From contig JANQGH010000070.1 of NCBI GenBank assembly GCA_028277405.1, positions 171,399 through 235,398 of the forward strand: a stretch of DNA of 64,000 bases, read 5' to 3'. A model generated the notes under the pieces. The model was given only the letters and a program-made list of their open reading frames with translations, did not search any database and was not told the origin of the DNA. A program made the translations under genes and the position numbers. The DNA comes from Alphaproteobacteria bacterium (GTDB taxonomy: Bacteria; Pseudomonadota; Alphaproteobacteria; DSM-16000; Inquilinaceae). The stretch's first letter is position 1. The number at the start of each line of letters is the position of its first letter. Positions 26,039 through 38,468 of this stretch are shown in pieces.

Positions 26039-27604
26039 GTGAGGCTCAATTTCCGCAAGTTTTGCTGGTTGCTGGCGGTTGCCGGCACGCTGGCGGCCTG
26101 TGCCGGCGCGGAGCCGGAGTTTGGCTTCGATCCGTCGGACATCACGCCTGAGCAACTGGCGGCCGCGACATTGCTGGTCGGCTATCAGCAGATTGACAAT
26201 CTCTATGTGCGACCTGTCGATCTTGGCCAGGTGGCAATGAACGGCATCAACGGATTGTCCGAACTCGATCCCGCCATCTCCGCCGAACTCAGCGACGATA
26301 CCATCGCTGTCTTGAGCGACGATAGGGTTATCCTCAGCTATGGGACGCCCGCGCCCGGTGATGCGCGTGGCTGGGCGGAAGTCACGCTCGCCGCGATCGA
26401 TTACGGACGTGCGGTCTCACCGCAACTGGCCGACGCCGACCCTGATACGTTGATCGAGGCGGTGTTCACCGGCGTCACCAGCGGCCTCGATTCCTACTCA
26501 CGCTATCTGCCGCCGAACCAGGCGTCCGTGGAGCGGACCCTGCGCGAGGGGTATGGCGGTGTCGGCATGCTGCTCGACCTGGAACCGTCGGGCGAGGTGA
26601 TCATCCGCGAGATCTTCCAAGACGGGCCGGCGGCCGAGGCCGGCATGCAGGCGGGCGGCCAGATCGTGTCGATCGACGGCGAATCCACTGAAGCATGGAC
26701 CATCGAGCAACTCGGCGAGGGATTGCGCGGCCCCATCGGTACCCGCGTTCGCGTCGGTGTCCGGAACGCGGATGGGACGCTTGAAACCTTCCGGCTGACC
26801 CGGGACCAGGTGATCCCCACCGTCGTCCATGTACGCATCGATGACGACATCGCAGTGGTCGACATCAGCCGGTTCAACACCGCCGTGGTGGAGCAGTTGC
26901 GCGACACCGTGATCGAGGTGGTGGCCAATGAAGGCCCGAGTTTGCGCGGCATCGTCCTGGATCTGCGCGGCAATCCCGGCGGTCTGTTGGGCCAATCGGT
27001 CGACGTGGCGGACCTCTTCATCTCGCGCGGCGAGATCATCCGCACACGCGGCCGCCATCCACGCAGCGATCAGGAGTTCCTGTCGGACCCCGACGACATC
27101 GCCAACGGGCTGCCCATGGCGGTTCTGGTCGACGGAAGGTCCGCGTCCGCGGCGGAGATCGTCGCGGCGGCCCTTCAGGACAGCGGCCGGGCCATCGTGA
27201 TCGGCGCCTCGTCCTTCGGCAAGGGCAGCGTTCAGACCGTCACGCCGCTGCCCAACGGCGGCGAACTGTTCCTGACCTGGAGCCGGATTTTCGCGCCCTC
27301 GGGCTTCACCATCGACCAGCAGGGCGTGCTGCCGACCGTCTGCACCAGCGTCGGCATCTATGACGCCGATTCGCTGGTCAGCCGGTTCCGCGACGGCAGC
27401 CTGCCCGTTCCAGCATCCCTGGCGGATCTTCGCCAGCGCGCGGCGGACGATGCGGAAAGCCTGCGGCAACTGCGCGCCGAGTGTCCGTGGCGCGTGCATT
27501 CCGCCGAATTGGACGTGATGGTGGCGATCGACGTTCTCAACGACCCGTCGCTCTATCGCCAGGCGGTAGCGGCGGCTTTGACAGGTACCGAGACCTCGGG
27601 CTGA
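26039..27604 (+). CDS. S41 (CtpA-type) periplasmic lipoprotein protease
   Basis: A 521-residue carboxy-terminal processing protease homologue. The signal sequence ends in lipobox LAAC (about residue 22). A PDZ domain includes REIFQDGPAAEAGMQAGG. The S41 core has VLDLRGNPGGLL, the nucleophile in VDGRSASAAEIVAAAL and the general-base Lys in GASSFGKGSVQTV, so it looks active. It would trim periplasmic proteins. GTG at 26039 is chosen since GGGAGA precedes it and the lipoprotein signal begins there. It follows rnr by 113 bp. Confidence 0.9.
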   Translation: MRLNFRKFCWLLAVAGTLAACAGAEPEFGFDPSDITPEQLAAATLLVGYQQIDNLYVRPVDLGQVAMNGINGLSELDPAISAELSDDTIAVLSDDRVILSYGTPAPGDARGWAEVTLAAIDYGRAVSPQLADADPDTLIEAVFTGVTSGLDSYSRYLPPNQASVERTLREGYGGVGMLLDLEPSGEVIIREIFQDGPAAEAGMQAGGQIVSIDGESTEAWTIEQLGEGLRGPIGTRVRVGVRNADGTLETFRLTRDQVIPTVVHVRIDDDIAVVDISRFNTAVVEQLRDTVIEVVANEGPSLRGIVLDLRGNPGGLLGQSVDVADLFISRGEIIRTRGRHPRSDQEFLSDPDDIANGLPMAVLVDGRSASAAEIVAAALQDSGRAIVIGASSFGKGSVQTVTPLPNGGELFLTWSRIFAPSGFTIDQQGVLPTVCTSVGIYDADSLVSRFRDGSLPVPASLADLRQRAADDAESLRQLRAECPWRVHSAELDVMVAIDVLNDPSLYRQAVAAALTGTETSG

Positions 27605-27638
27605 TGGGGGGCTGAGCCATCGGCCAGGCGCCGCACGC

Positions 27639-27666
27639 TTGACTTGTCGGCGCGCGTGACTATGTT
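27639..27666 (+). promoter_or_regulatory. Sigma-70-type promoter of rpmG
   Basis: TTGACT (27639-27644) and TATGTT (27661-27666) are separated by 16 bp and end about 50 bp before the rpmG ATG. This is a good match to a strong housekeeping promoter, as expected for a ribosomal protein gene. Confidence 0.6.
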
Positions 27667-27716
27667 CCCCACCTGCCTTTGACGGGCCCCGGCCCCTCGA
27701 ACACGGAATTTGAGCC

Positions 27717-27884
27717 ATGGCAAAACCCAACAGCATCAAGATCCGCATGGTCAGCACCGCGGATACCGGCTTTTTCTACGTCACGAAGAAGAACCCGAAG
27801 GTCCAGACGGAGAAGATGAGCTTGCGCAAATACGACCCGGTGGCGCGCAAGCATGTCGAGTTCAAGGAAGCCAAGATCAAATAG
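27717..27884 (+). CDS. rpmG: 50S ribosomal protein L33
   Basis: A 55-residue protein reading [18 protein letters not shown], then [28 protein letters not shown] and AKIK, the complete bacterial L33. It is the cysteine-free form that does not bind zinc, so it does not depend on zinc supply. It is monocistronic, with its own promoter upstream and a hairpin terminator at 27931. Confidence 0.97.
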   Translation: MAKPNSIKIRMVSTADTGFFYVTKKNPKVQTEKMSLRKYDPVARKHVEFKEAKIK

Positions 27885-27930
27885 CCCGTGCCGGGCGCCG
27901 AAAGGCGCCAGCCAGGCTTCGTGACGACCG

Positions 27931-27957
27931 GGCCGTTCCCGCCGTGGAACGGCCTTT
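27931..27957 (+). terminator. Intrinsic terminator after rpmG
   Basis: A perfect 9-bp stem (ggccgttcc / ggaacggcc) with a 6-nt loop is followed by TTT. An extra GGCGCC-gaaa-GGCGCC hairpin lies between it and the rpmG stop. Confidence 0.8.
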
Positions 27958-27989
27958 GCCATGTCGGCCGCGCGACTTAGAATTGGTCC

Positions 27990-29273
27990 ATGGGCGCGAC
28001 GGACTATATCTGCCGCGACTGCGGCGCCGCCGGATCAGGCGACCCGGCCCCTGCCCGTTGCCCAAACTGCCGGTCAACCAAGCTGGTCAGCCATGGCGAG
28101 CTGAACGCGCTTGCGATCGCCCATATCGACTGTGACGCGTTCTACGCGGCGATCGAGAAGCGCGACGACCCCAGCCTGAAGGACAAGCCGGTGCTGATCG
28201 GCGGCGGGCGGCGGGGCGTGGTGTCGACCGCTTGCTACATCGCCCGTCTCTACGGGTGTCATTCGGCTCAGCCCATGTTCAAGGCGCTGAAGGCCTGCCC
28301 GGACGCCGTCGTCATCCCGCCGGACTTCAAGAAGTACAGCGCGGCCGGGCGCGAGGTCCGTGCGTTGATGCAAAGCCTCACACCCCTGGTCGAGCCGATC
28401 TCGATCGACGAGGCGTTTCTCGATCTCGGCGGCACGGCGCGGGTGCATGGCCGCAGCCCGGCGCAAAGCTGCCTCTGGCTGGCGCATGAGGTGGAAAGAC
28501 AGATCGGCATCACGGTCTCCGTCGGGCTCAGCTTCAACAAGTTCCTGGCAAAGATGGCCTCGGATCTGGACAAGCCCCGCGGCTTTTCGGTGGTCGGCCG
28601 GCAAGAGGCGCTGGATTTTCTGGCCGATCAGCCGATCAGCGCCATGTGGGGGGCCGGCAAGGCGTTACAGGCCCGGCTGAAAGCCGACGGCATTCGCACG
28701 ATCGGACAGTTGCGGCGGTTTGACGAACGGCAGTTGGTCGATCGCTACGGTTCGATCGGCAGTCGGCTCTGGTCCTTCGCCCGTGCCGACGATCGGCGCC
28801 GGGTCGAACCCGGTCGCGGTGCCAAGAGCATTTCGTCAGAGACGACCCTCAACGTCGATATCAGCGATGGCGATGCACTCGCCCAGGTGCTCTGGCCCTT
28901 GTGCGAAAAGGTCGCGGAACGCCTGAAAGCCAAGCATCTGGCAGGCAAGACCGTGGTGCTGAAGCTGAAGACCGGGAGTTTCAAGCTGCTGACGCGCAGC
29001 CATACGCTGCCGGCGCCGACGCAACTGGCGGAAACGCTCTATCGGATCGCGCTGCCGATGCTGAAGGCAGAAACGACGGGTCCGAGCTTTCGGCTGGTCG
29101 GCATCGGGGTTTCGGAGATCACGGACGACGAGAAGGCCGACCCGCCGGACCTTGTCGACCCGACAATCACGCGCCGGCGCGACGTGGAACGCGCCATCGA
29201 TGCGGTTCGGGCCAAGCTGGGCGCGCAGGCCATCGCGAAAGGCCGCGGGTTCAAGACGGAAACGCGGCGCTGA
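27990..29273 (+). CDS. dinB: DNA polymerase IV with N-terminal zinc ribbon
   Basis: A 427-residue Y-family translesion polymerase. An N-terminal zinc ribbon (Cys8, Cys11, Cys24, Cys27: CRDCG...CPNC) precedes the palm with HIDCDAFYAAIEKRDDPSL and SIDEAFLDL, carrying the catalytic acidic residues. SVGLSFNKFLAKMASDLDKP, a thumb HhH and a little-finger domain follow. The ribbon is an extension seen in some alphaproteobacterial DinB proteins. The clamp-binding tail is not obvious. It starts 33 bp after the rpmG terminator; no LexA-type box was recognised. Confidence 0.93.
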   Translation: MGATDYICRDCGAAGSGDPAPARCPNCRSTKLVSHGELNALAIAHIDCDAFYAAIEKRDDPSLKDKPVLIGGGRRGVVSTACYIARLYGCHSAQPMFKALKACPDAVVIPPDFKKYSAAGREVRALMQSLTPLVEPISIDEAFLDLGGTARVHGRSPAQSCLWLAHEVERQIGITVSVGLSFNKFLAKMASDLDKPRGFSVVGRQEALDFLADQPISAMWGAGKALQARLKADGIRTIGQLRRFDERQLVDRYGSIGSRLWSFARADDRRRVEPGRGAKSISSETTLNVDISDGDALAQVLWPLCEKVAERLKAKHLAGKTVVLKLKTGSFKLLTRSHTLPAPTQLAETLYRIALPMLKAETTGPSFRLVGIGVSEITDDEKADPPDLVDPTITRRRDVERAIDAVRAKLGAQAIAKGRGFKTETRR

Positions 29274-29295
29274 TCCCCATGCTGCCGTTGGTCGC

Positions 29296-30093
29296 TTAGC
29301 AGCTCGACTGGTCGATGGGCTCCAGAAACACCGGCGTGGCAGTCATCGCAAAAGTGCCGTAGTCGACGATCATCTGGCGGACGACGCCGTTATCCAGCAC
29401 CTCGATGCTGAGTTCGACGTTCGGTTCCGGCGATTGTGAATGGAGATCGAAGTAAGCCAGGTTGACTGACCAGCCCGGGCGCAGCAGCAAGGGCGAGATC
29501 ACCCGGGCTTCCGGCCCCGGCGCCTCGAAGCTGGCGCCGATGACGCTTGATACCTCCGAAAGGCCGCCCTCGCTGGTTCCGTCGAAAACCTGCGTGACGA
29601 AGAACCTCTCGCCGGCGTGCGCGCGTTCGAGCAGTTCCAAGCTGTGCGCGGTCGGAAACAGCGTGCCCGCCGGCAACGCCATCTCCAGCCCGTTGGGAAT
29701 ACTGTAGCGGGCGCGACCGCCCTCCTCGCCTACGATGGCCTCGCCCGCGAACTCCTCGTCCACCAACCCGTTGAGCGAGTTGCGCGACTCGAATTCCAGC
29801 TCGGAACCGTCAAGGGTCTCCAGTGCGATGAACTCCGAACCGATGCGGATCGTGCCGCCTTCCTGGTCCAGCAGATCGATCTGGTAGTTCTGCTCGATCA
29901 CCCAGCCGTCGCAGCCCTGATCCCAGGTGAAGGTCATATTGCCGCCCAGCCCGCTGATGTTGCCGGCACCAGGCCGGCTCTCAAGCGACAGCTCGTAGAC
30001 AGCGTGATGCGGCGCGATCTCCCAACCCAGCCCTGGGCTGGTGATCAGCGCGAAGGGAAGGCCAAGGGCGGCGAGCCTGAGTGATCCCAGCAT
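29296..30093 (-). CDS. EipB-like periplasmic envelope protein (DUF1849)
   Basis: A 265-residue exported protein with a signal peptide (MLGSLRLAALGLPFALI) and the DUF1849/EipB layout: APHHAVYELSLES at the start of the beta-spiral, GCDGWVIEQ, LFPTAHSLELLERAHAGERFF, and a terminal Cys. In Brucella EipB, a disulfide links a cysteine in the same two places and the protein supports envelope integrity. Both cysteines are present. It is followed upstream, on the same strand, by a diverged paralogue. The ATG at 30093 is chosen as the start of the signal peptide. Confidence 0.82.
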   Translation of the reverse strand: MLGSLRLAALGLPFALITSPGLGWEIAPHHAVYELSLESRPGAGNISGLGGNMTFTWDQGCDGWVIEQNYQIDLLDQEGGTIRIGSEFIALETLDGSELEFESRNSLNGLVDEEFAGEAIVGEEGGRARYSIPNGLEMALPAGTLFPTAHSLELLERAHAGERFFVTQVFDGTSEGGLSEVSSVIGASFEAPGPEARVISPLLLRPGWSVNLAYFDLHSQSPEPNVELSIEVLDNGVVRQMIVDYGTFAMTATPVFLEPIDQSSC

Positions 30094-30207
30094 GATGATC
30101 CCGACGTGACGGCTTTGTTGACAATAGTGATCCAACGGCCGTGAACCAACGCTGGGAATGAGGTTTTTTGATGGGAACGGCGTCTTATCGACCGGATGCT
30201 CTAACCG

Positions 30208-30975
30208 CTAGCAGTCGACGGGCGCCACGAACTCGATCGTCGATATGCTGATCGACAGGCGAAGGTCGCCGTCCTGGAACTCGATCGATCGCGCGATGCC
30301 GTTTGCCAACAGGTCGACATGCACCTGGTAGCGCATGTCGCCGTCGCCGCCATCGTTGAAATAGGCGAGCGTGACCGGCCAGCCGCGATGGCCAAGCAGG
30401 CTGGCGGTCGTGCCCGCCGGCGGGGCGTCGAACGGATCGCCGATCACGGCAGTCACTTGCACGACCTGGCGGCCGTCGACACCGCTGAACACGGGAACCG
30501 AGAAGTAACGGTCGCCGGACTCCGCGCGGTCGATCAGGGCCGAGGTGAACTGCGTCGGGAACAGGGTTTCGGGCTCCATCCGCAACACGGCGCTCTCCGG
30601 CCCGGTGAAGACCGCGCGTCCACTATAGGCATTCATGACGGCGGTCCCCTGAACATGGTCTAAGGACCCGTCGCTCCGCGTCGTCATGTCGAACTGGTAT
30701 TCGGTCGCGTCCATGGATTCGCGTGTCGAGGTCTGCCAAGCCATCGCCTGATTGTCGGGGAGTTCGAACGCGGCATCCTGGCTGTACACCCAGTCGCGGC
30801 ATTCGCGCCCGAGCCGCTGTCTGATCTCGCCCGACTGCCCCGGCTCTCCGCCGTTGTCGCCAGTGACGACCCGATAGGTCGCGTCATAGAGCGCGATTTC
30901 GGCAGCTTGCAGAGGCGCCAGCGACCCCGACGCCACGGCCGCAAGCATTATCGTGTACAGACTCGACCGGACCAT
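30208..30975 (-). CDS. Second EipB-like periplasmic protein (DUF1849 paralogue)
   Basis: A 255-residue exported protein, paralogous to the gene at 29296. It has a signal peptide (MVRSSLYTIMLAAVASGSLA), ALYDATYRVV, the GRECRDWVYSQ cysteine, ETLFPTQFTSALIDRAESG, and ends in Cys, so the EipB-type disulfide pair is kept. It is 114 bp upstream of its paralogue on the same strand and probably transcribed with it. AAAGGA stands 7 nt before the ATG at 30975. A tandem pair of diverged EipB proteins is unusual compared with the single copy I recall in most genomes. Confidence 0.8.
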   Translation of the reverse strand: MVRSSLYTIMLAAVASGSLAPLQAAEIALYDATYRVVTGDNGGEPGQSGEIRQRLGRECRDWVYSQDAAFELPDNQAMAWQTSTRESMDATEYQFDMTTRSDGSLDHVQGTAVMNAYSGRAVFTGPESAVLRMEPETLFPTQFTSALIDRAESGDRYFSVPVFSGVDGRQVVQVTAVIGDPFDAPPAGTTASLLGHRGWPVTLAYFNDGGDGDMRYQVHVDLLANGIARSIEFQDGDLRLSISISTIEFVAPVDC

Positions 30976-31286
30976 GCGCCTGTCCTTTCGATCGATGGTC
31001 ATGCCAGTCCCCGACTATGGAAAATATCGGGCCTTACTGCCTTGGCGCCAATACTCTTGTGATTTAGAGCCTGAAATTCTGTTGCAAAACCCACAGTCTC
31101 GCCTTCGCCGGGGCAATCTACTCGCGACGATAGAAGATCGTGCGGTCAAACCGGCATCTTCGATGGTGTCGCTGTGGGACATCGGTTCTCGGCGTCCAAA
31201 GAGCCGTGCCGAATAAGTCTGCCGCGCATTTTACACTCCTGTATCGTATGATCTCCCGGCGATGACGCGGAGATCGGGGGAGCGAG

Positions 31287-32165
31287 ATGACTGAAACAGA
31301 CGCGCCGGCCCTGGCGGTGCAATCCTTCTTTGACGGCGCGACCAATACGGTCAGCCACGTTGCCTATGACGAAACGACGCGACGGGCGGCGATCATCGAT
31401 CCCGTGCTCGACTACGATCCGGCATCCGGGCGCATAGCCACCGGGTCAGCCGATGCCCTGGTCGATGCAGTCGAAGGCGGCAATCTGGCCGTCGAATGGA
31501 TCTTGGAAACCCACGCCCATGCCGACCACCTATCCGCCGCGCCTTATCTCAGGGAAAGGCTGGGCGGGCGGATCGGAATCGGGCGTCATATCACGGCGGT
31601 TCAGGACGCGTTCGGCCAGATCCTGGCGTTGGGATCGGACTTTGTGCCGGACGGGCGTCAGTTCGACCATCTGTTCGATGATGGCGAAACGTTCAAGCTG
31701 GGCGACATCAACGCGAGCGTGATGGCCACGCCCGGCCACACGCCGGCCTGCGTGACGTATGTGATCGGCGATGCCGCCTTTGTCGGCGACACGCTGTTTC
31801 AGCCCGATTTCGGCACCGCGCGCTGCGACTTTCCCGGCGGCGACCCGCGCGATCTCTATCGCTCGATCCACCGGATTCTGTCGCTGCCGCCGGAAACGCG
31901 CCTGTTCACCTGCCACGACTACATGCCCGGCGGGCGCGAGCCGGCCTGGGAGAGCACGGTGGCGGAACAAGCCGCCAAGAACATCCATGTCGGCAACGGC
32001 GCGAGCGAAGAGGACTTCGTCGCCATGCGCACGAAGCGTGACGCGGTCTTGTCCATGCCGCGCCTGATTCTGCCGTCGATCCAGGTGAACATTCGCGCTG
32101 GCGATTTGCCTGAGCCGGAGGATAATGGGGTCCGCTATCTGAAAATCCCGCTGAACGCGCTCTAG
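31287..32165 (+). CDS. Metallo-beta-lactamase-fold persulfide dioxygenase-like protein
   Basis: A 292-residue MBL-fold protein of the ETHE1/Blh group. The metal site is seen in ETHAHADHLSA (His76, His78, Asp80, His81), TPGHTPA (His151), FVGDTLF (Asp168) and TCHDYMPGG. The family oxidises glutathione persulfide to sulfite in sulfide detoxification. The next gene encodes a DUF442 phosphatase-like protein, which in Blh proteins is fused to this domain. GGGGGAGCGAG precedes the ATG. No BigR regulator is adjacent. Confidence 0.88.
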   Translation: MTETDAPALAVQSFFDGATNTVSHVAYDETTRRAAIIDPVLDYDPASGRIATGSADALVDAVEGGNLAVEWILETHAHADHLSAAPYLRERLGGRIGIGRHITAVQDAFGQILALGSDFVPDGRQFDHLFDDGETFKLGDINASVMATPGHTPACVTYVIGDAAFVGDTLFQPDFGTARCDFPGGDPRDLYRSIHRILSLPPETRLFTCHDYMPGGREPAWESTVAEQAAKNIHVGNGASEEDFVAMRTKRDAVLSMPRLILPSIQVNIRAGDLPEPEDNGVRYLKIPLNAL

Positions 32166-32184
32166 CGCTTGAGGAACCGGACCT

Positions 32185-32601
32185 ATGCAGCTGCTTTGGC
32201 TCGACGACGAAACGGCGATCTGCGGCGCCATCGGTCCGGACGCGATACCCGGTGCGGCCGAGGCCGGCATACGCGCGATCATCAACAACCGACCTGACGG
32301 TGAGGAACAGCATCAGGCAAGTTCCGACAGCATCGCGGCCGCGGCCAAGCAGAACGGGCTGGACTACCGATTCGTGCCCATCAGCATGCGGGAACTGTCG
32401 CCGCAGGACATCGAGGACATGCGCACGGCGCTGAACAACACGCCGGCGCCCCGGGTGGCGTTTTGCCGCAGCGGTTCTCGGTCGTACATTCTTTGGGCGC
32501 TGGCCAATGCCGGCACGGAGGCCGAGCTGGAAGAGATGATCGACCAGGCGGCTGGCCGCGGCTTTGACATCAGCGTCGCGCGGCTGTTCGCACAGCGCTG
32601 A
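32185..32601 (+). CDS. DUF442 / TIGR01244-family sulfur protein
   Basis: A 138-residue protein-tyrosine-phosphatase-fold domain: INNRPDGEEQHQ, YRFVPISMRELSPQDI and a P-loop-like AFCRSGSRS with Cys94. In Blh proteins this domain is fused to a persulfide dioxygenase and is thought to have sulfurtransferase activity. Here it is a separate gene 19 bp downstream of the MBL-fold gene, with GAGGAACC as ribosome site. The pair is probably one sulfide-handling unit. Confidence 0.87.
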   Translation: MQLLWLDDETAICGAIGPDAIPGAAEAGIRAIINNRPDGEEQHQASSDSIAAAAKQNGLDYRFVPISMRELSPQDIEDMRTALNNTPAPRVAFCRSGSRSYILWALANAGTEAELEEMIDQAAGRGFDISVARLFAQR

Positions 32602-33247
32602 CGGTCGGTTCCGCGGTTCGATCCCATTGGCTGGTCCCGATTTGCCGTTTCCGGCGGATGCGCATGTCTGGCAGCGGCTGCTGTCCGGGCGGCGGATCGA
32701 CCTTCTGAACCCCTCGCCGATCGATTTTGAGCTGGACGACATCGCCTTTGCGCTATCGCGGGTCGCGCGCTGGGGCGGCCAGACCAGTGGCGAGCATCTC
32801 TATTCGGTCGCCCAGCATTCGCTGATGGTGACCGACATCGGATGCAAGCTCTCCAAAAACGGCTTGTCCGCTCGGCTGCAACTGGCCCATCTGGTCCATG
32901 ACGCCGAGGAGGGGTTCGTTTCCTTCGATCCGATCAGCCCGCTGAAGCCGCATCTTGGGCCGGCCTATCAAGAGATCGCGGCGCGCACCCGGCGGGCGGT
33001 GCATCTGCGCGTCGGCCTGCCGGCGGAACTGCCGGCAAGCTGGAAACGCTTGATCAAGCGGGCGGACCGCATCGCGGCCGCGACCGAGGCCGTCAGCGTT
33101 GCCGGCTACCGGTACGACGAGATCCGGCGGATTTTGAAGATCCGCGCCGATCCGCTGCCGCGTAAGGTCGCGGCCTGGCCAAGCGCCGAGGCGTATGAGA
33201 AGTACAAGGCCCGCCTGCACCGGCTTTGTGCTGAAGCCCAGAACTAA
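32564..33247 (+). CDS. HD-domain phosphohydrolase
   Basis: A protein of up to 227 residues with an HD-type metal-binding core: SVAQHSLMVTDI, LAHLVHDAEEGFVSFDPISP (His-Asp pair) and KRADRIAAATEA, similar to YfbR-type 5'-nucleotidases. Substrate unknown. The ATG at 32564 overlaps the DUF442 gene by 38 bp; the TTG at 32627 would avoid the overlap and still keep the conserved region, so the start is uncertain. Confidence 0.82.
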   Translation: MTSASRGCSHSADGRFRGSIPLAGPDLPFPADAHVWQRLLSGRRIDLLNPSPIDFELDDIAFALSRVARWGGQTSGEHLYSVAQHSLMVTDIGCKLSKNGLSARLQLAHLVHDAEEGFVSFDPISPLKPHLGPAYQEIAARTRRAVHLRVGLPAELPASWKRLIKRADRIAAATEAVSVAGYRYDEIRRILKIRADPLPRKVAAWPSAEAYEKYKARLHRLCAEAQN

Positions 33248-33385
33248 AACCCGGCGATTTCATTCCCTTGATGAACTTTTTATTGCGCTGCACGGAAGAG
33301 CGGGGCAAACCTAGCCTGTGCTATGTCTCTGATTCTTCATTGGATTTGGAGACCGGCTTGAGTGGCGGAGGGGGAACGGCGGCCA

Positions 33386-33886
33386 ATGACGCGCCGTGTC
33401 ACGTTGGCAATACTGGTGACCGCCTGGTTTTGTGTCGGCAGCGCCCCGGCACAGGACGGCGTCGAGTTTGTCGGCACGTTCGGATCCTGGGACGTGCGCA
33501 CGGCGCAAACGCCCGAAGGCCAGATCTGCGCGGCACGGGCGCTGCATCCCGAAATCAGGTTCGGCGACATCTTCTGGGCCTACAACACAGCGCTCGCGGA
33601 CAGCCAGCCCGTCGGCTATCTGGCGATCGACCCGCGACTGCTGTCGTCCGGCGATGACGCGCGCGCGACCATCGACGGGGAAGCCAGCTTTGCCCTGTCC
33701 CGCGCTGCGGATGGTTATGCCTACTCCGAACCCGACGATGATGAGCGCCTGTTCACGCTCATGCGCGAGGGCCTGGTCATGATCGTGCGGCTTGGCGGCA
33801 ACGGCGCGGAGGGCGAGATCGAAGTCTCCCTTCTCGGTTTCACCTTGGCCACGAACGCGGCCTTGGCCGCATGCAACGCCAGCTAG
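33386..33886 (+). CDS. Exported IalB-like protein, unknown role
   Basis: A 166-residue protein with a signal peptide (MTRRVTLAILVTAWFCVGS, cut near APAQ). FVGTFGSWDVRTAQTPEGQ and ICAARALHP faintly resemble the start of invasion-associated locus B (IalB) domains, but similarity is weak. A second Cys is near the C-terminus (ALAACNAS), so one disulfide is possible. GGAGGGGGA lies 9 nt before the ATG at 33386, which fixes the start. Confidence 0.6.
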   Translation: MTRRVTLAILVTAWFCVGSAPAQDGVEFVGTFGSWDVRTAQTPEGQICAARALHPEIRFGDIFWAYNTALADSQPVGYLAIDPRLLSSGDDARATIDGEASFALSRAADGYAYSEPDDDERLFTLMREGLVMIVRLGGNGAEGEIEVSLLGFTLATNAALAACNAS

Positions 33887-33958
33887 CGGACCGACCTCCT
33901 TGCCCGGCGGGCCGTTCATGCCCATTGTTGATCCCAACCGTTGGGCGACCCGACAACG

Positions 33959-34599
33959 ATGCGTATCGATATCTTTTTCGACCTGATCTGCCCCTGGTGC
34001 TTTATCGGCAAGCACCGGCTGGAGGCGGCGCTGGCCCTGCGCCCGGAACGGCCGGCGGAGCTTAGCTGGCAGCCGTTTCAGCTGAACCCGGACATGCCGG
34101 TAAACGGCATGCCGCGAAAGGCCTATCTGGACGCCAAATTCGGCGGGCCCGAACATGCCGGGCAGGTCTATTCCATGATCCGCGAGACCGCCGCGAAGGA
34201 CGGCATCGAACTCGACATCGACAGGATCGCGCGCACCCCCAACACGCTGGACGGCCATCGCCTGGTGCGGCTGTTCCAGCGCACCGGCGCCGACACGCCG
34301 GCGCTGGTGGACAGGATCTTCTGCGCCTACTTTCAGGAGGGTGCGGACATCGGGCGCCACGACGTGCTGGCCGATCGGGCGTCGGAGTGCGGCGAGACAC
34401 GTAAGCTGATCGTCCAGTTTCTGGAAAGCGACGAGGATCGAAATGCCGTGTTGGCGGTCGACCATGCGGCCCGCCAGATGGGCATTCAGGGCGTGCCCTG
34501 TTTCGTCGTCGACCGGCGCTTCGCCGTTTCCGGCGCCCAGGAACCGAGCGCCTTCCTGCCGGTCTTCGACCTGGCGATGGACCCGGACAAGGCGCCGGC

Positions 34600-34603
<4 letters not shown>
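33959..34603 (+). CDS. DsbA-family (FrnE-like) thiol oxidoreductase
   Basis: A 214-residue cytoplasmic DsbA-fold protein without a signal peptide. The active site is Cys11-Pro-Trp-Cys14 (FFDLICPWCFIGKHRLE), the helical insert contains RTPNTLDGHRLVRLFQR, and the cis-proline loop is GVPCFVVDRRFAVSGAQ. FrnE/2-hydroxychromene-isomerase-like proteins act in oxidative stress or polyketide chemistry. Its 3' end overlaps the convergent mfd gene by 4 bp. The ATG at 33959 is preferred over 33941. Confidence 0.9.
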
Positions 34604-38085
<3,482 letters not shown>

Positions 38086-38089
38086 GGTT

Positions 38090-38407
38090 TCAGCGCTTGT
38101 TCGGTTCACGCTTGTGGGCGGCGAGCAGATCGGCGACGGGCGATTTCAGCCTGTCCGGCACGGGCTCGCGGCCCGTGATCCAGTTGTACAGGTCGGGGTC
38201 GCTTTCCTCGATCAGGCGCCGGTAGCTATGCAGTTCATCCCAGCCGAAGTCCGCCAAATGCCGGTCCGCGAACCCGCCGAGCAGCAGGTCGGCCTCGCGC
38301 GTGCCGCGATGCCAGCTTCGAAATATGAGTTGGCGCCGGAACGCGTCGATATCGTCCGGCGTGTCGGCGGCGAACACGCCCTTCTCTTTTTGGCCTTTGA
38401 CTGACAT
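38090..38407 (-). CDS. sdhE: FAD assembly factor SdhE
   Basis: A 105-residue SdhE/DUF339 protein that promotes covalent flavinylation of succinate dehydrogenase. The family core is plain: RQLIFRSWHRGTREADLLL, LDLGGF-like LGGFADRH, and LIEESDPDLYNWITGREP; the RGxxE-type motif is RGTREAD. The ATG at 38407 gives the normal size. The frame extends upstream into the recG promoter but is not coding there. It lies just upstream of mfd on the same strand and is divergent from recG, a frequent alphaproteobacterial arrangement. Confidence 0.93.
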   Translation of the reverse strand: MSVKGQKEKGVFAADTPDDIDAFRRQLIFRSWHRGTREADLLLGGFADRHLADFGWDELHSYRRLIEESDPDLYNWITGREPVPDRLKSPVADLLAAHKREPNKR

Positions 38408-38468
38408 TCCTCTACCCTGGCGGCTCACCGATCCCAGCTTCGGCCCGAGACGATATAGAGCCGCCACG

